From: Desulfolinea sp050305405
Lineage (GTDB): Bacteria; Chloroflexota; Anaerolineae; Anaerolineales; Villigracilaceae
Reading direction: 5' to 3'
Length of the DNA stretch: 64,000 bases
Assembly: GCA_050305405.1 (NCBI GenBank)
Contig: JBNLFG010000002.1
Coordinates: 248,001-312,000 of the forward strand
Shown here one piece after another: positions 33,876 to 44,500 of this stretch (within the stretch, counting starts at the first letter, position 1; each line of letters begins with the position of its first letter). Below the pieces are notes generated by a model. It did no database searches, had not been told where the DNA came from, and saw nothing but the letters and a program-made list of their open reading frames with translations. Both the position numbers and the translations under genes were made by a program.

Positions 33876-34241
33876 ATGAGTTTTTTAGGTAATTTAATCT
33901 GGTTGATCTTTGGCGGATTTCTCTCTGGTTTGGGCTATGTTTTTGGTGGCTTGTTAACCATGCTGACCATTGTTGGTATCCCGCTGGGAGCGGATGTCGT
34001 TCGGCTCGGTATTGCATCGATGGCACCTTTTGGCAAGGAAATTGTGCCAATTAATGCTGATAGTACACCCAATATGATCTTTAACGTCATTTGGGCTATT
34101 CTCTTTGGTTGGGAAATCGCCGTATCGCATTTGCTGCACGGATTGGTGCTGGCGATCACGATTATCGGCCTCCCATTCGCCAAGCAGCACTTCAAGCTTA
34201 TCCCGCTGGCATTATTCCCCTTTGGGAAAGAGTTGCGCTAA
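33876..34241 (+). CDS. YccF domain inner-membrane protein
   Basis: A 121-residue protein with two YccF repeats: 'GNLIWLIFGGFLSGLGYVFGGLLTMLTIVGIPLGADVVRL' (1-45) and 'NVIWAILFGWEIAVSHLLHGLVLAITIIGLPFAKQHFKL' (~70-110), each ending in 'PFGKE'. The family is of unknown function. I start at the ATG behind AAAAGGAGAAGTAAA (33876); the upstream in-frame start includes the ribosome-binding site itself. Confidence 0.9.
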   Translation: MSFLGNLIWLIFGGFLSGLGYVFGGLLTMLTIVGIPLGADVVRLGIASMAPFGKEIVPINADSTPNMIFNVIWAILFGWEIAVSHLLHGLVLAITIIGLPFAKQHFKLIPLALFPFGKELR

Positions 34242-34274
34242 AGTCAAATATCATGTAAAACAGGGGGAGTTTCT

Positions 34275-34372
34275 TCACGCAAAGGACGCATTCTGAAAAG
34301 ATGCTTACAAAGCCGTGCAGACGCAAAGCGAGCCTATGCTCCTTTGCGTCTCTGTGTCTTTCTGGACTTTGC
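34275..34372. repeat. Inverted repeat of CGCAAAGGACGC type
   Basis: CACGCAAAGGACGCA near 34277 and CTCCTTTGCGTCTCTGTG near 34348 are roughly complementary and enclose a second AGACGCAAAGCGAG. It looks like a dispersed repeat in the yccF-kinase gap. Confidence 0.5.
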
Positions 34373-34400
34373 CAATAAAGCCCCATAATTTGGAGATGTT

Positions 34401-35102
34401 ATGAATAACTGGATCGCCCTCATCATTACTTTCGCTGCTGCTCTCGGCTGGTTGCGCCTGATGGATTTTTTTGCACATCATGGATGGATTGAATCTCGTC
34501 TCAGCCGCAAGATCATCCATATTGGCACAGGTCCCATTTTTGTGTTGTGCTGGTTACTCTTTGACGATGGGTCTGCTGCGCGTTGGATGGCTGCGCTTGT
34601 GCCTTTTGCGATTACCGTACAATTCGCGCTGATCGGTTTGGGGATCATCAAAGATGAGGCTTCCGTTAAATCAATGTCACGCACAGGCGATCCAAAAGAG
34701 TTGCTGCGGGGACCGCTTTTTTACGGTATTTCCTTCGTTGTGATGACGCTCGTATTTTGGACGGATTCGCCTGTGGGCATCATCGCGTTGATGTTGATGT
34801 GTGGCGGTGATGGTATTGCAGATATGGTCGGGCGCGCTGTCAAATCGGCGAAGCTGCCATGGAGCCCGTTGAAATCTGTGGCAGGGTCTTTGGCGGTATT
34901 CATTGGGGGATGGGTATTGGCCATGTTAGTGGTGGCAGTTTTCTTGTCCGTGGGCGTTTTCGGCGGGACGTTATCCAGTTATGCTTTGAAAATCGGCATC
35001 ATCGCTTTTGCGGGGATGTTGGTCGAATCGCTTCCCTATAGAGATGTTGATAATTTCACGGTCACGCTTGTGGCTGTGGTTGTGGGATTGATGCTCTTCT
35101 AA
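34401..35102 (+). CDS. Phytol/dolichol-kinase-like membrane protein (CDP-DG synthetase superfamily)
   Basis: A 233-residue protein with about seven membrane segments. 'SRKIIHIGTGPIFVL' (~35-49), 'ASVKSMSRTGDPKELLRGPLFYG' (~91-113), 'MCGGDGIADMVGRA' (~133-146) and 'KSVAGSLAVFIGG' match the phytol kinase (VTE5) and related CTP-dependent isoprenoid-alcohol kinase family, which shares its core with CdsA. The likely reaction is CTP-dependent phosphorylation of a long-chain or isoprenoid alcohol at the membrane. It is upstream of, and on the same strand as, an acyl-ACP-reductase-like gene, so the substrate could be a fatty alcohol, but this is inference. Confidence 0.75.
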   Translation: MNNWIALIITFAAALGWLRLMDFFAHHGWIESRLSRKIIHIGTGPIFVLCWLLFDDGSAARWMAALVPFAITVQFALIGLGIIKDEASVKSMSRTGDPKELLRGPLFYGISFVVMTLVFWTDSPVGIIALMLMCGGDGIADMVGRAVKSAKLPWSPLKSVAGSLAVFIGGWVLAMLVVAVFLSVGVFGGTLSSYALKIGIIAFAGMLVESLPYRDVDNFTVTLVAVVVGLMLF

Positions 35103-35216
35103 TTTTCCAAGCTGTAAGGTCTAATCGTGCTTGATTGTCTTTCTAAGAGTGAAGTAGTGGTAAGATATTCTGACTAGAAAGTTTTTGAAATTTCTGCTTC
35201 AGGTGTTTCCTAAATT

Positions 35217-36494
35217 ATGCTAAAAGTGATCTTGCAAGCCCCCAATCCTGTACATCCATTTGGCGAGCCCGCACGGGAGTTACGTATTCATAATCAACCC
35301 CTGTGGCTGTGGCAACGCAGTGTGTTGGAACAATATACAACACAAGAACTGGAGTTGCAGCCTGGCGAGCGTATGCCGCAAAGACATGAAGAGATGTTGG
35401 TTTATCGTAACAACCTTTTCTTCGATCAGGGGTATATAGATGCTTTTATTACAACTGCGCGTAAGCATGGTAGAGCTTGTCGGGCGGGGTTCCGTTCTGA
35501 TGATCCCTCGTTCCGTGAGCACGCTTTGCCGCTTTCCACCTCATATACGCCTGCTGGGAACATCTATCTTGCAGACCTTTGGTATTATCCGCACGGCCCC
35601 GTTGCAGATGCACGTCCCCTGATTGTTGATACAGAACCGACAGAAGTTGGTTATTACCATGTGCCAACCTATATGGCAGACCAAAGTGGCGACCTTGTTT
35701 TTCAGGTGCCAATGCGCTCGATGCTCGCAATTGACTCGTGGGTACATATTTTTATCGCGGACGTTGTCTTTGGGGTCTTTGGACGCGGGGCGCAAGTTGA
35801 ACGGCAGCTCGAAGAAGACTTGGGCTTTAAGGTTAAGGTTCTTGCGAAAGCGCTCTATGAGGGACGTCAGGTTTTAGAGTGTTCTGAGTTGGTAAAGATC
35901 GGCAAGGACTGTGTGATTGATCCTAAAGCCGTTATTCATGGCCCGACTACGATAGGGGATAACGTTACCATCGGCGCTGGGGCGGTTGTGGAGAACTGCA
36001 TTATTGGCGATAATGTGAATATCTCGCAAGATTGTCAGTTGATGCTTTCTGTGGTTGGGGATGGCACCTTTCTTCCCTTTAAGGCCGCGCTCTTTATGAC
36101 CTCCATTATGGACAATAGCATGGTTGCGCAAAATACATGTTTGCAAATGTGTGTGATTGGGCGGAACACCTTTATTGGCGCTGGCTCGACTTTTACAGAT
36201 TACAATCTGATCCCTGTGCCGCTTTTGGCGATGGATGGCAATAATAGCTTGCGCGAATCCAATCGCCCGGTGATGGGGGGCTGCGTAGGGCATAACTGTC
36301 GGATTGGTTCGGGAATGATCGTTTATCCTGCCCGTACGATTGAGTCAGATGTTGTTTTGGCAGCGACCAAAGAACGCCGTGTAATTGATAGAAATGTTCG
36401 CTTTGAAGATAGTGACCATCATGGTCTTCGCCTTGGGCATTTGCATATGACTCCCTATCATAAAAAAGACGAAAAGGAAGTAGAATCTTGGTAA
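35217..36494 (+). CDS. Hexapeptide-repeat (left-handed beta-helix) protein of unknown function
   Basis: A 425-residue protein. The N-terminal ~220 residues have no motif I can name. Residues ~225-340 contain left-handed beta-helix hexapeptides: 'VIDPKAVIHGPTTIGDNVTIGAGAVVENCIIGDNVNI' and later 'CVIGRNTFIGAGSTFTDYNLIPVPL'; more hexapeptide units follow around 'GGCVGHNCRIGSGMIVYPARTI'. This is the fold of sugar and lipid acyltransferases and of nucleotidyltransferase C-terminal halves. No catalytic His is assigned. The stop codon TAA is directly followed by the ATG of the acyl-ACP-reductase-like gene, so the two are translationally linked and probably act in one pathway. Confidence 0.7.
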   Translation: MLKVILQAPNPVHPFGEPARELRIHNQPLWLWQRSVLEQYTTQELELQPGERMPQRHEEMLVYRNNLFFDQGYIDAFITTARKHGRACRAGFRSDDPSFREHALPLSTSYTPAGNIYLADLWYYPHGPVADARPLIVDTEPTEVGYYHVPTYMADQSGDLVFQVPMRSMLAIDSWVHIFIADVVFGVFGRGAQVERQLEEDLGFKVKVLAKALYEGRQVLECSELVKIGKDCVIDPKAVIHGPTTIGDNVTIGAGAVVENCIIGDNVNISQDCQLMLSVVGDGTFLPFKAALFMTSIMDNSMVAQNTCLQMCVIGRNTFIGAGSTFTDYNLIPVPLLAMDGNNSLRESNRPVMGGCVGHNCRIGSGMIVYPARTIESDVVLAATKERRVIDRNVRFEDSDHHGLRLGHLHMTPYHKKDEKEVESW

Positions 36495-37580
36495 ATGGAT
36501 AGTTTTGCCTTCATCATTCATCCCATCGACCCCAAAAGAGACGTGAGTCGAAAATTTCCGTTTTTGGGGCGCATTCTTACAGAAGGGCAAATTGATTTTT
36601 TCTCAACCTTTTTCCCTCCCGTCTATATTTCCGAGATCGAGGGAATTCGTTCTGAAGTGACTGGAAAAGAAATAAAAGGCTGGTTTATTGCCTGTCCTTA
36701 TACGCCACGGCGAATGTTGAGTTTGCCTGAAAAAACGGTCTATCGTAAAATTATACAGACTGGCAAAATGGCCGAAAAACTCGGCGCCAAAACGCTTGGG
36801 TTGGGTGCTTTTACATCAGTGATTGGCGATGCTGGCATCAGCATTGCAAACGGTTTGGATATTCCTGTCACAACGGGAGATGCCTATACAGTATCCATTG
36901 CTGTAGAGGCGATCCGTGAAGCGGCAAAGCTCATGGATATAGATATTGCCAAATCAACGGCAGCAGTTGTGGGCGCGGGCGGCTCGATAGGTCGCGTTTG
37001 TGCGGAGTTGCTTGCGGATGATGTCCAGAATCTATATCTGCTGGGACGCAATCTCGAACCTTTAGAACAGTTAAAAGAAAAGTTGACAGTATCTTCAAGT
37101 GCGGCTTTAGAAGCCAGCACTGATCTATCACTTTTGCGAGATGCCGATCTAATTTTGACGGTGACGAGCGCGGTCCATGAAGATGTGATTCGCCCCGAGC
37201 ATCTACGCAGTGGAAGCGTGGTTTGTGACGTTGCGCGCCCCCGTGATGTTTCTGCAATGGTAGCCGCAGAAAGAGATGATATATTAGTGATAGATGGCGG
37301 GATGGTGGACATCCCGGGTACAGTTGATTTTCATTTCAATTTTGGCTTTCCCGAAGGCAAGGCATACGCCTGCATGGCAGAGACAATGGCACTAGCATTG
37401 GAAGGTCGTTTTGAAGATTACACATTAGGCAAAGAAATTTCACGCGAACGCGTGGAAGAGATTACAGCGATTGCCAAGAAACATGGCTTTCGCTTGAGCG
37501 GTTTCCGCTCATTTGAAAAAGAAGTTACGCAGGCGCAGATCGAATCTGTACGCCGTAACGTGAAAAAAACAACGAATTAG
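36495..37580 (+). CDS. Long-chain acyl-ACP reductase-like protein (cyanobacterial AAR family)
   Basis: A 361-residue NAD(P)-binding protein. The order of motifs follows cyanobacterial acyl-ACP reductase, which makes fatty aldehydes: N-terminal 'FAFIIHPID', 'TGKEIKGWFIACPYTPRRML', 'GAKTLGLGAFTSVIGDAG', the Rossmann motif 'AAVVGAGGSIGRVCAELL' (~155-172), and C293 in 'GKAYACMAETMALALEGRF', the position of the catalytic Cys in 'FACFAEAMLLEFEG'. Database pipelines may label it shikimate-dehydrogenase-like because of the Rossmann domain. No aldehyde deformylating oxygenase is in the window. It begins at the base after the hexapeptide-protein stop codon. Confidence 0.78.
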   Translation: MDSFAFIIHPIDPKRDVSRKFPFLGRILTEGQIDFFSTFFPPVYISEIEGIRSEVTGKEIKGWFIACPYTPRRMLSLPEKTVYRKIIQTGKMAEKLGAKTLGLGAFTSVIGDAGISIANGLDIPVTTGDAYTVSIAVEAIREAAKLMDIDIAKSTAAVVGAGGSIGRVCAELLADDVQNLYLLGRNLEPLEQLKEKLTVSSSAALEASTDLSLLRDADLILTVTSAVHEDVIRPEHLRSGSVVCDVARPRDVSAMVAAERDDILVIDGGMVDIPGTVDFHFNFGFPEGKAYACMAETMALALEGRFEDYTLGKEISRERVEEITAIAKKHGFRLSGFRSFEKEVTQAQIESVRRNVKKTTN

Positions 37581-37644
37581 TGTAGGAAGCCGTGGTGCTT
37601 CCATAATTGTATTATTCGTTCATTCCAAACCCTGGAGGTCCCGT

Positions 37645-38544
37645 ATGGGAAAAGCCCGCCTTTTGGTTGTTGAAGACGATGCCGATATTGCAAACATGCT
37701 GAAGATTTACTTCAGCGGTTTGGAATATGATGTTGACATCGCTCCACGAGGGTACGATGCGCTGGATAAAACCCGGCAAGTCTTACCCCATTTAATTGTG
37801 CTCGATATCATGCTTCCCGATATTGATGGCTACGAAGTTTGCCGCACATTGCGCACCAGTACGCGCACCAGCCACATCCCCGTTATCTTTTTGACTCAAA
37901 AAGATGAGCGCAGTGATAAGCTGCAAGGATTGGAGCTGGGGGCAGATGACTACATCACCAAGCCTTTTGATATCGAAGAACTCAAGCTCCGTGTACAAGG
38001 CGCGATCCGCCGCTCGGAACGCGAGAGTCTTACCGATCCCCGCTCGGGGTTGCCGGCCGGACGCTTGATCGAAGAGCAGCTCCGTCGCATTATCCGCGAA
38101 GAAGGCTGGGCACTGATGGATTTACGCATCAGTGAATTTGCCTCCTTTAACGATGTCTATGGCTTTGTGGCTGGCGATGATGTTTTACGCTTTGCAGCGA
38201 TGCTGCTGGGCGAGATCGTCGATGCTCACGGCACGCCGAATGATTTTATCGGTCATGCTGGGGGCGATAACTTCATTATCATCTCAACTGATGAAGCAAT
38301 GCCGAATATCCGCAAAGCTGTTGAAGAACGCTTTAATGAAGAAGTGCAAACACACTATAACTTCATGGATCGACAGCAGGGCTTTGTTCAAACCACTGGC
38401 GCAGATGGGCAGCCAGCCCAGTCTCCGCTTATGTCCATGGCAATGGGCGTGATCTCGCCTAAGGAGCATCGTTTTGCTGATATTCGTGAGATCACTGAAA
38501 TGGCGGCAGAAGCACGTCGCTTAGATTCATCCACGGAAGCTTAG
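37645..38544 (+). CDS. Response regulator with degenerate GGDEF output domain
   Basis: A 299-residue protein. The receiver domain (1-120) has the acidic pocket 'VVEDD', phospho-acceptor D54 in 'LIVLDIMLPDIDGYEV' and 'YITKPF' with the conserved Lys. The output domain (~135-290) has the GGDEF fold but its signature loop is G206-G-D-N209-F, with the catalytic Glu changed to Asn, and it begins 'DPRSGLPAGRLIEEQL'; it is therefore probably a c-di-GMP/GTP-binding or protein-interaction module and not a cyclase. It is 13 bases upstream of the giant histidine kinase and is its likely partner. Confidence 0.87.
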   Translation: MGKARLLVVEDDADIANMLKIYFSGLEYDVDIAPRGYDALDKTRQVLPHLIVLDIMLPDIDGYEVCRTLRTSTRTSHIPVIFLTQKDERSDKLQGLELGADDYITKPFDIEELKLRVQGAIRRSERESLTDPRSGLPAGRLIEEQLRRIIREEGWALMDLRISEFASFNDVYGFVAGDDVLRFAAMLLGEIVDAHGTPNDFIGHAGGDNFIIISTDEAMPNIRKAVEERFNEEVQTHYNFMDRQQGFVQTTGADGQPAQSPLMSMAMGVISPKEHRFADIREITEMAAEARRLDSSTEA

Positions 38545-38557
38545 GCTTTCAGCGGCA

Positions 38558-41500
38558 ATGGGTATTGGGACCGGTTTTCTTGCCATAGGTGTAGGACTGG
38601 CGTTAGTTGCGCTGGTCAGGTTTGCCACGCGTCGGGCTTTGCGTGCACAACCTGCTTGGCAAGCTGCCATCGAGTCTCAAAATGTTGAAGTTCCTGAGCA
38701 CGGGGATGCGATTTTGCAGGTTCGTGCTGGTGGGCAAGTGGAATATATCAGCCCGATTGGACGAAATTGGTTTGCCTTGGGCGAAACGGAAATTCCCAAT
38801 CTGGAGCGCTTAGCACGGCGTGTTCGTCCTAGTGAAGTTTTTTGGAAATTATGTGTCTCTCAGGGGCAGGCACGTTTTTCGCTTGGGGGTAGGTTAGTTG
38901 AAGGTGTTTCTTATCAGATTCCGGGTACAGAGCCTGTAATGCTGATCTCCCTGCGTCAGCCGGAACTTAGCGCTGGTTTAGCGGATGCAGGTGATACATC
39001 CGGGTCAGTGTTGCGCATCATCACCGATTTTGGGCGTGCGATTGCCGAAAATCTCAATCTTGAAGCAACACTGATCGCGGTGATAGAGAATATTGAAAAG
39101 TTGGTGCCATCCGATATTCTCGAAGTTAAGATATGGGAAGAAGCCAGCCAGAAATTTGTTTCGTATCGTTTTGGTATGGTAGAGGGGAAACCAAAGCTTG
39201 AACGTAGTTATAAAACTCGTTTTGGAAATTATTCAGACTATATTATTGAGCACGAAGAAACGCTCTTTGTGAAAGATACAGAAACGTATAAAAAAATCCG
39301 TTTTCTGGATGAGACCGATCAGTATTCAGTGCGGTCTTATATTGGCGTTCCGCTATATGCCGGTGATGATCTGATTGGCATACTCGAGGTCGGGCAGATT
39401 GCTCCCGACGCTTACACGGTTGATGACGAAGATGTTTTGCAACTCATTGCCGGGCAGGCTGCGGTTGCGATCCGTAATGCGTTGCTATATGAAAATGAAC
39501 AGAGGCGCGCAAGAGAACTCGCGAGTTTGGCGAATTTAGCGCAATCGGCTGGTTCGTTGCAAAATCGGCAAGTATTCTTTTCTGCTCTGGTTAATAATAT
39601 TCGCCCGTTATTCAATGTGAATATTCTGGGCTTTTTGCTCTATGATGAAGATAAGCATACCCTCGAAGGCGAAGTGCCGTTTGAGGGGATTCCCTCCCAC
39701 GTTGTTCGGGCGTATCGTGCGGAAATTGAAGAGGGTAGCCCCGCAGATGCGATTGTTAGCGCCCAGGAAGCTATTCTTTCGCAAGACGCTGCGAACGATG
39801 AGCGTTGGCAAATTCTAGGTTTGAATAATATCGCCCAAGCTGCCAGTGTACGCGAAACGGCTTTGATGCCATTGATATCAAGCGGGCGTTTTCTGGGTTA
39901 TTTACAGTTCTCCAACCATATTCAAGACTCACAGGAATTCTCTGAAGGTGAGATTCATTTGATGACGGTGGTGGCAAATCAGGCCGCAACCATTATTGAC
40001 AATGCTGCATTGGTCTTACAAACCCAGCAGCGAGCCCGACGTGCAGAGACGATGCGCAGAGTTGCGAGTTTGGTTTCATCTTCGGCAAGTGTAGAAGAAA
40101 CAATTCAGTTCTCAATAAGAGAGTTAGTGCAACTGCTTAAGTCTGATACGGCTGTTCTTTTTATTCTGGATGAAGATCTAGGGGTATTAAACGCACATCC
40201 GGGGTCGGCCTATGGCGTTTCGGAAGAAATTTTCGAGAAGTTCTCACGCTTATATGTTGATGATCCGCAATATCGTTTTACCGTGACGGGTAGTCAGCGT
40301 CCATATATGTTTGGTAACTTGAAGGAAGATCGCCGTTTGTTGAAATTCTATCGTCCGATGACAGAAGCGTCGCAGATGAATTCGGCTTTGGCCGTTCCTC
40401 TTGTGATCCGTGACCAAAGCGCGGGCGAGTTGATCTTGGGAAGTAAGCAATTAAACTTTTTTACACAATATGATCTTCAAGCCGCGGTATCTGTAGCAGA
40501 GCAACTTTCTGTGCTTTTGAATGCATCTCGTACTTCAGTGGAGACAGATGAGAGTTTACGTTTACGTGTTGAGCAGTTGACGTCGCTTTCGCGGGTGAGC
40601 CGAGAATTAAACGGTAGCCTGAATTTGAAACACTTGCTGCAGGTCGTTTATGAAGAAGGTTTGAAGACCAGTAAGGCTGATTGTGGCACGATTACACTCT
40701 TTGATCAGGAAGCTTTACGGGAAGAAGGGGAACTTGTTAGCATCCTGGCATTGGGCTGTTCGCAAGGGTCTTATTTAACGGAAGCTGAAAGGGAAGTAGC
40801 CCATAGCGGCAAAGCGATTTGGATTGATGACGCTGCTGAAGGGACGTATCCTGCCAGCCATGAGGGTGTTCGCTCTGCGTTAGTGGCTCCGATTGCTCAT
40901 CAAGGTCAGACGATTGGCTTATTCCATTTGCATTCTATGCGTCCCCATCGTTTTGATGAGGCAACAACAGGGGTTGTGCAGACTTTGGCGGCTCAGGCCG
41001 CGGTTGCACTGGGGAATGCATATCGCTATGAAGAGCAAGTCCAACACGGGAAGTTGCTTGAGCGCCGCGCCCAAACACTCTCGAGCCTTTTGGATACGAC
41101 TTCAATGTTGGAGTTGGATCATCCTTTAGAAGACGCTTTGCTGTCGATTTCAAAAGGTATACGCAATGCCACGTCTTTTGATGTGGTTTTGATAAGCGTT
41201 TATGAAAAGGAAAGCGGTATGCTGCGCCGTGTGACTGGCGTTGGTATGTCGGAAGAAAGTTTACACGAGTTGCAGGGACGCGAGCAGCCTTTGTTGAGCG
41301 TTCAGCAGCTTTTGCAGCCGGAATTTAAGCTTGGAAATGCGTATTATATCCCTGCTGATAAAGTGCCGATTGTGCCGAGCGACCTGCATATTGTGACTTT
41401 GGAATCGAGTTATTTGAATGATAAGCCGAATTCCTGGCATGGGGATGATCTTTTTGTCTTTTTGTTAGAAGATCAATATCACGAACCGCTTGGGATGATT

Positions 41501-44500
41501 AGTCTTGATTTGCCGCGTGATGGGAATGCGCCTGATATGATGACGGTCGAAGCATTGGAAATCTTTTCGGCGCAGGCCTCGTTGATTATTAGCAGTCAGG
41601 CAAGCTTGACTGAAGCTCGCGAACGAGTGGAAGCATTGACTTCTGGCTTGGAACGCCAGCAACGGTTATTGAGTATTAGTCAAAACGATCTGCCGGTTTT
41701 GCTACGTAAAGACCTTGAGCAGACGATTACTTTGCAAAATCTTGATCAGAGTACCCAACGCATTCGCGCTGGCTTGCGTATTACCGAAGCTGTCAGCCGT
41801 CAAATTGATGCATCGGCGGCGTTGGAAGCTTTGAGTGGTCAGATGCTCACGCACATGGGGATGATGGTTGCCTTCATTGCTGAAAATACGGCTGAAGGAC
41901 CGCACCTGACAAGCACGATGGGGGATTTGCCTGCAACAGTAAATGCAGATGCGCTCTTTGGTCAGCGTAACCCGCTACGCTCTTGTTTGCAGACGGGTGA
42001 AACGATGCTGATCGCCAATTTGGATGATAGCGACGAGTGGCGTGAAACGGCTTTATTGAGCACGCTTAAGGCAAAAAGTCTGATCGCTTTGCCGATCAAG
42101 GTTGAGAATGAGACCGTCGCAGCAATATTGACGGTTAGTCGTGAGCCAATGCCTCGGCTGACTGATGAAGATCGTCAGGTTTATTATCAGATAGCTCGTC
42201 AAACATCGGTTATCTTCCAAAATATCGCCTTGCTAACATCCGCACGCAGGCGTTTGAAAGAAGTCAATCTTTTGCTTGACTTCAGTCGTACTGTCAGCGA
42301 TCTTGGCCCGACCAGCATTATGGAAGAACTCTTGCGGAACGCGCTACAGGTTATCGCGGCAGCTCATGCCGGGCTTGTACTGCTTTGGAATGATGCGACA
42401 GAGCGCCTTGAGCCAATAGCCGTACAAAACTATGTCGATAACGAAAGTATGGCACAGATTTCCTATCGTTATGGCGAGGCGCAGCCTGGTATCGCCTTTA
42501 TGGAACGTACGGCACGCAAGCTCGATGAAGTCAACTTTGCGCGTGATTATACCTTGTCGGCTGCAAATTTGGTTCTATACCGTCAGGCAACGGGAGGCAG
42601 GCTTCCGATCTCCAGTTTGATTGTGCCGATCCAAACCGGTGATTATTGTTTAGGTGTCTTGGTTTTGGATAACTTTAACAAAGCTGGCTCATTCCAAGAC
42701 GAAGATCAGGCACTTTTACTCTCCCTTTCGCAGCAAGTTGCGCTTTCGCTCCAGAATATCCGCCTGATTCAGTCAACTGAAGAGCGTGCTGCCCAATTAG
42801 AGTCACTAACCAAGATTACCGCGACGATGAGTTCCAATCTTCAAAGCAGCGAGTTGGTTCCATCAATCTTGGACCAACTGGAAAAAGTTATCCCTTATGA
42901 CCGCGCGACACTTTGGCTTCATGAAGATACAGAACTGAAGTCTGCTGCGGCAAAAGGCTATGACGATGACCGTTTGCGCGTTGGTATTGGCATCCCCTCG
43001 CAAGAAGGGGTTGCCTTACAGGAAATCTTGGATTCAGGGCAAGTCATCTCTGTCGTCGATATCCGCGATGACGACCGTTTCCGCCTGATCAACGAAGTTC
43101 ATCCGCATCCCTCATGGTTGGGAATCCCGCTTCTCTTCAACGAAAAAGTGATCGGCGTCATGGCGCTTGAAAAAGAAGAAGCCGGTTTTTACAATCTGGC
43201 ACACGCTCAAGTTGGTGTTACGTTTGCAGGTCAGGCCGCTGTTGCATTGGAAAATGCAAGCCTCTTCCAAGATAGCCAGGATCGCGCCACAGAATTGAAT
43301 CAACTTACTGAAAATCTTGAGCAACGTGTTATTGAGCGCACCGCTGAAGTGGAGCGTGAGCAGCGTAACACCAAAACTCTGCTGGATATTCTCACCGAAG
43401 TCTCCGCAAGTCTCGATCTAGACCTTGCGCTTAAGCGCACGCTTGCCTTGCTGAATGACACGGTTGGCGCTGAACAAGGCACGGTCATGATGCTTAACCC
43501 AGAAGATGGCCTGCTTCACTACCGCGCTGGCGATGGCTACCTGAGTGACGCCAAAGATCGTGATCGTGAGTTCGCCCTCAAAGTAGGTGAGGGTTTAGCT
43601 GGCTGGGTCGTTCAGAATCGCAAAGCGATTTTGGTTGGTGATCTGGATAATGATGAACGTTGGGTTCCGCAGAAATCTGACCTAGAGCGTCATCGCAGTG
43701 CAGTCGCTGCTCCCCTCATGGTTGGTGAAGATGTGATCGGCGTCTTGCTGGTTTTTAATCGTCTCGTCGATTTCTTTAGCCCCGAACAACTTAGTCTGAT
43801 CAAGGTGATTGCCGGACAGGTGGCGGTAGCAATTAACAACGCCAATCTTTACAAATTGATCCGCGAACAGGCAGAGCGCCTCGGCAATATGTTGCGGAAT
43901 GAACAGGAAGAGGCCACCCGCTCTCAAGCGATTCTCGAAGCGGTCGCGGATGGTGTGCTTGTTACCGATGCCGAAAATCGAATCAGCTTCTTGAATGCTT
44001 CCGCTGAACAGATACTCGGAATTAAAACCGCTAAAGTAATGAATCAAACCCTCAAAGATTTTAGCGGTCTCTTTGGCAAAGCTGCGAATATTTGGCACGA
44101 GATCATCCATGAGTGGTACGAAGCGCCAACAGAATACCAAAAAGGCGACTCCTACGCCGAGCAGCTTGAATTGGATGATGGGCGTGTCGTGCTTGTTCAC
44201 TTGGCGCCGGTTATGTTGCGCGATAATCAATTCCTTGGAACGGTCTCAATCTTCCGTGATATTACCCATCAAGTAGAAGTTGATCGTCTGAAATCAGAAT
44301 TTGTGGCGACGGTTAGCCATGAATTGCGTACCCCAATGACCTCGATCCGTGGTTATGTGGATATTCTCCTCATGGGGGCTGCGGGTGCATTAACTGAAAA
44401 CCAAATTCACTTCCTCGATATTATTCGCAGCAACACAGAGCGTTTGAATGTTCTGGTTGCCGATCTTCTGGATATTTCGCGTATCGAGTCTGGGCGCGTT

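Noticed and set aside
43682..44230. 182-codon minus-strand ORF inside the giant kinase
   Set aside because: Antisense to conserved GAF/PAS coding sequence.
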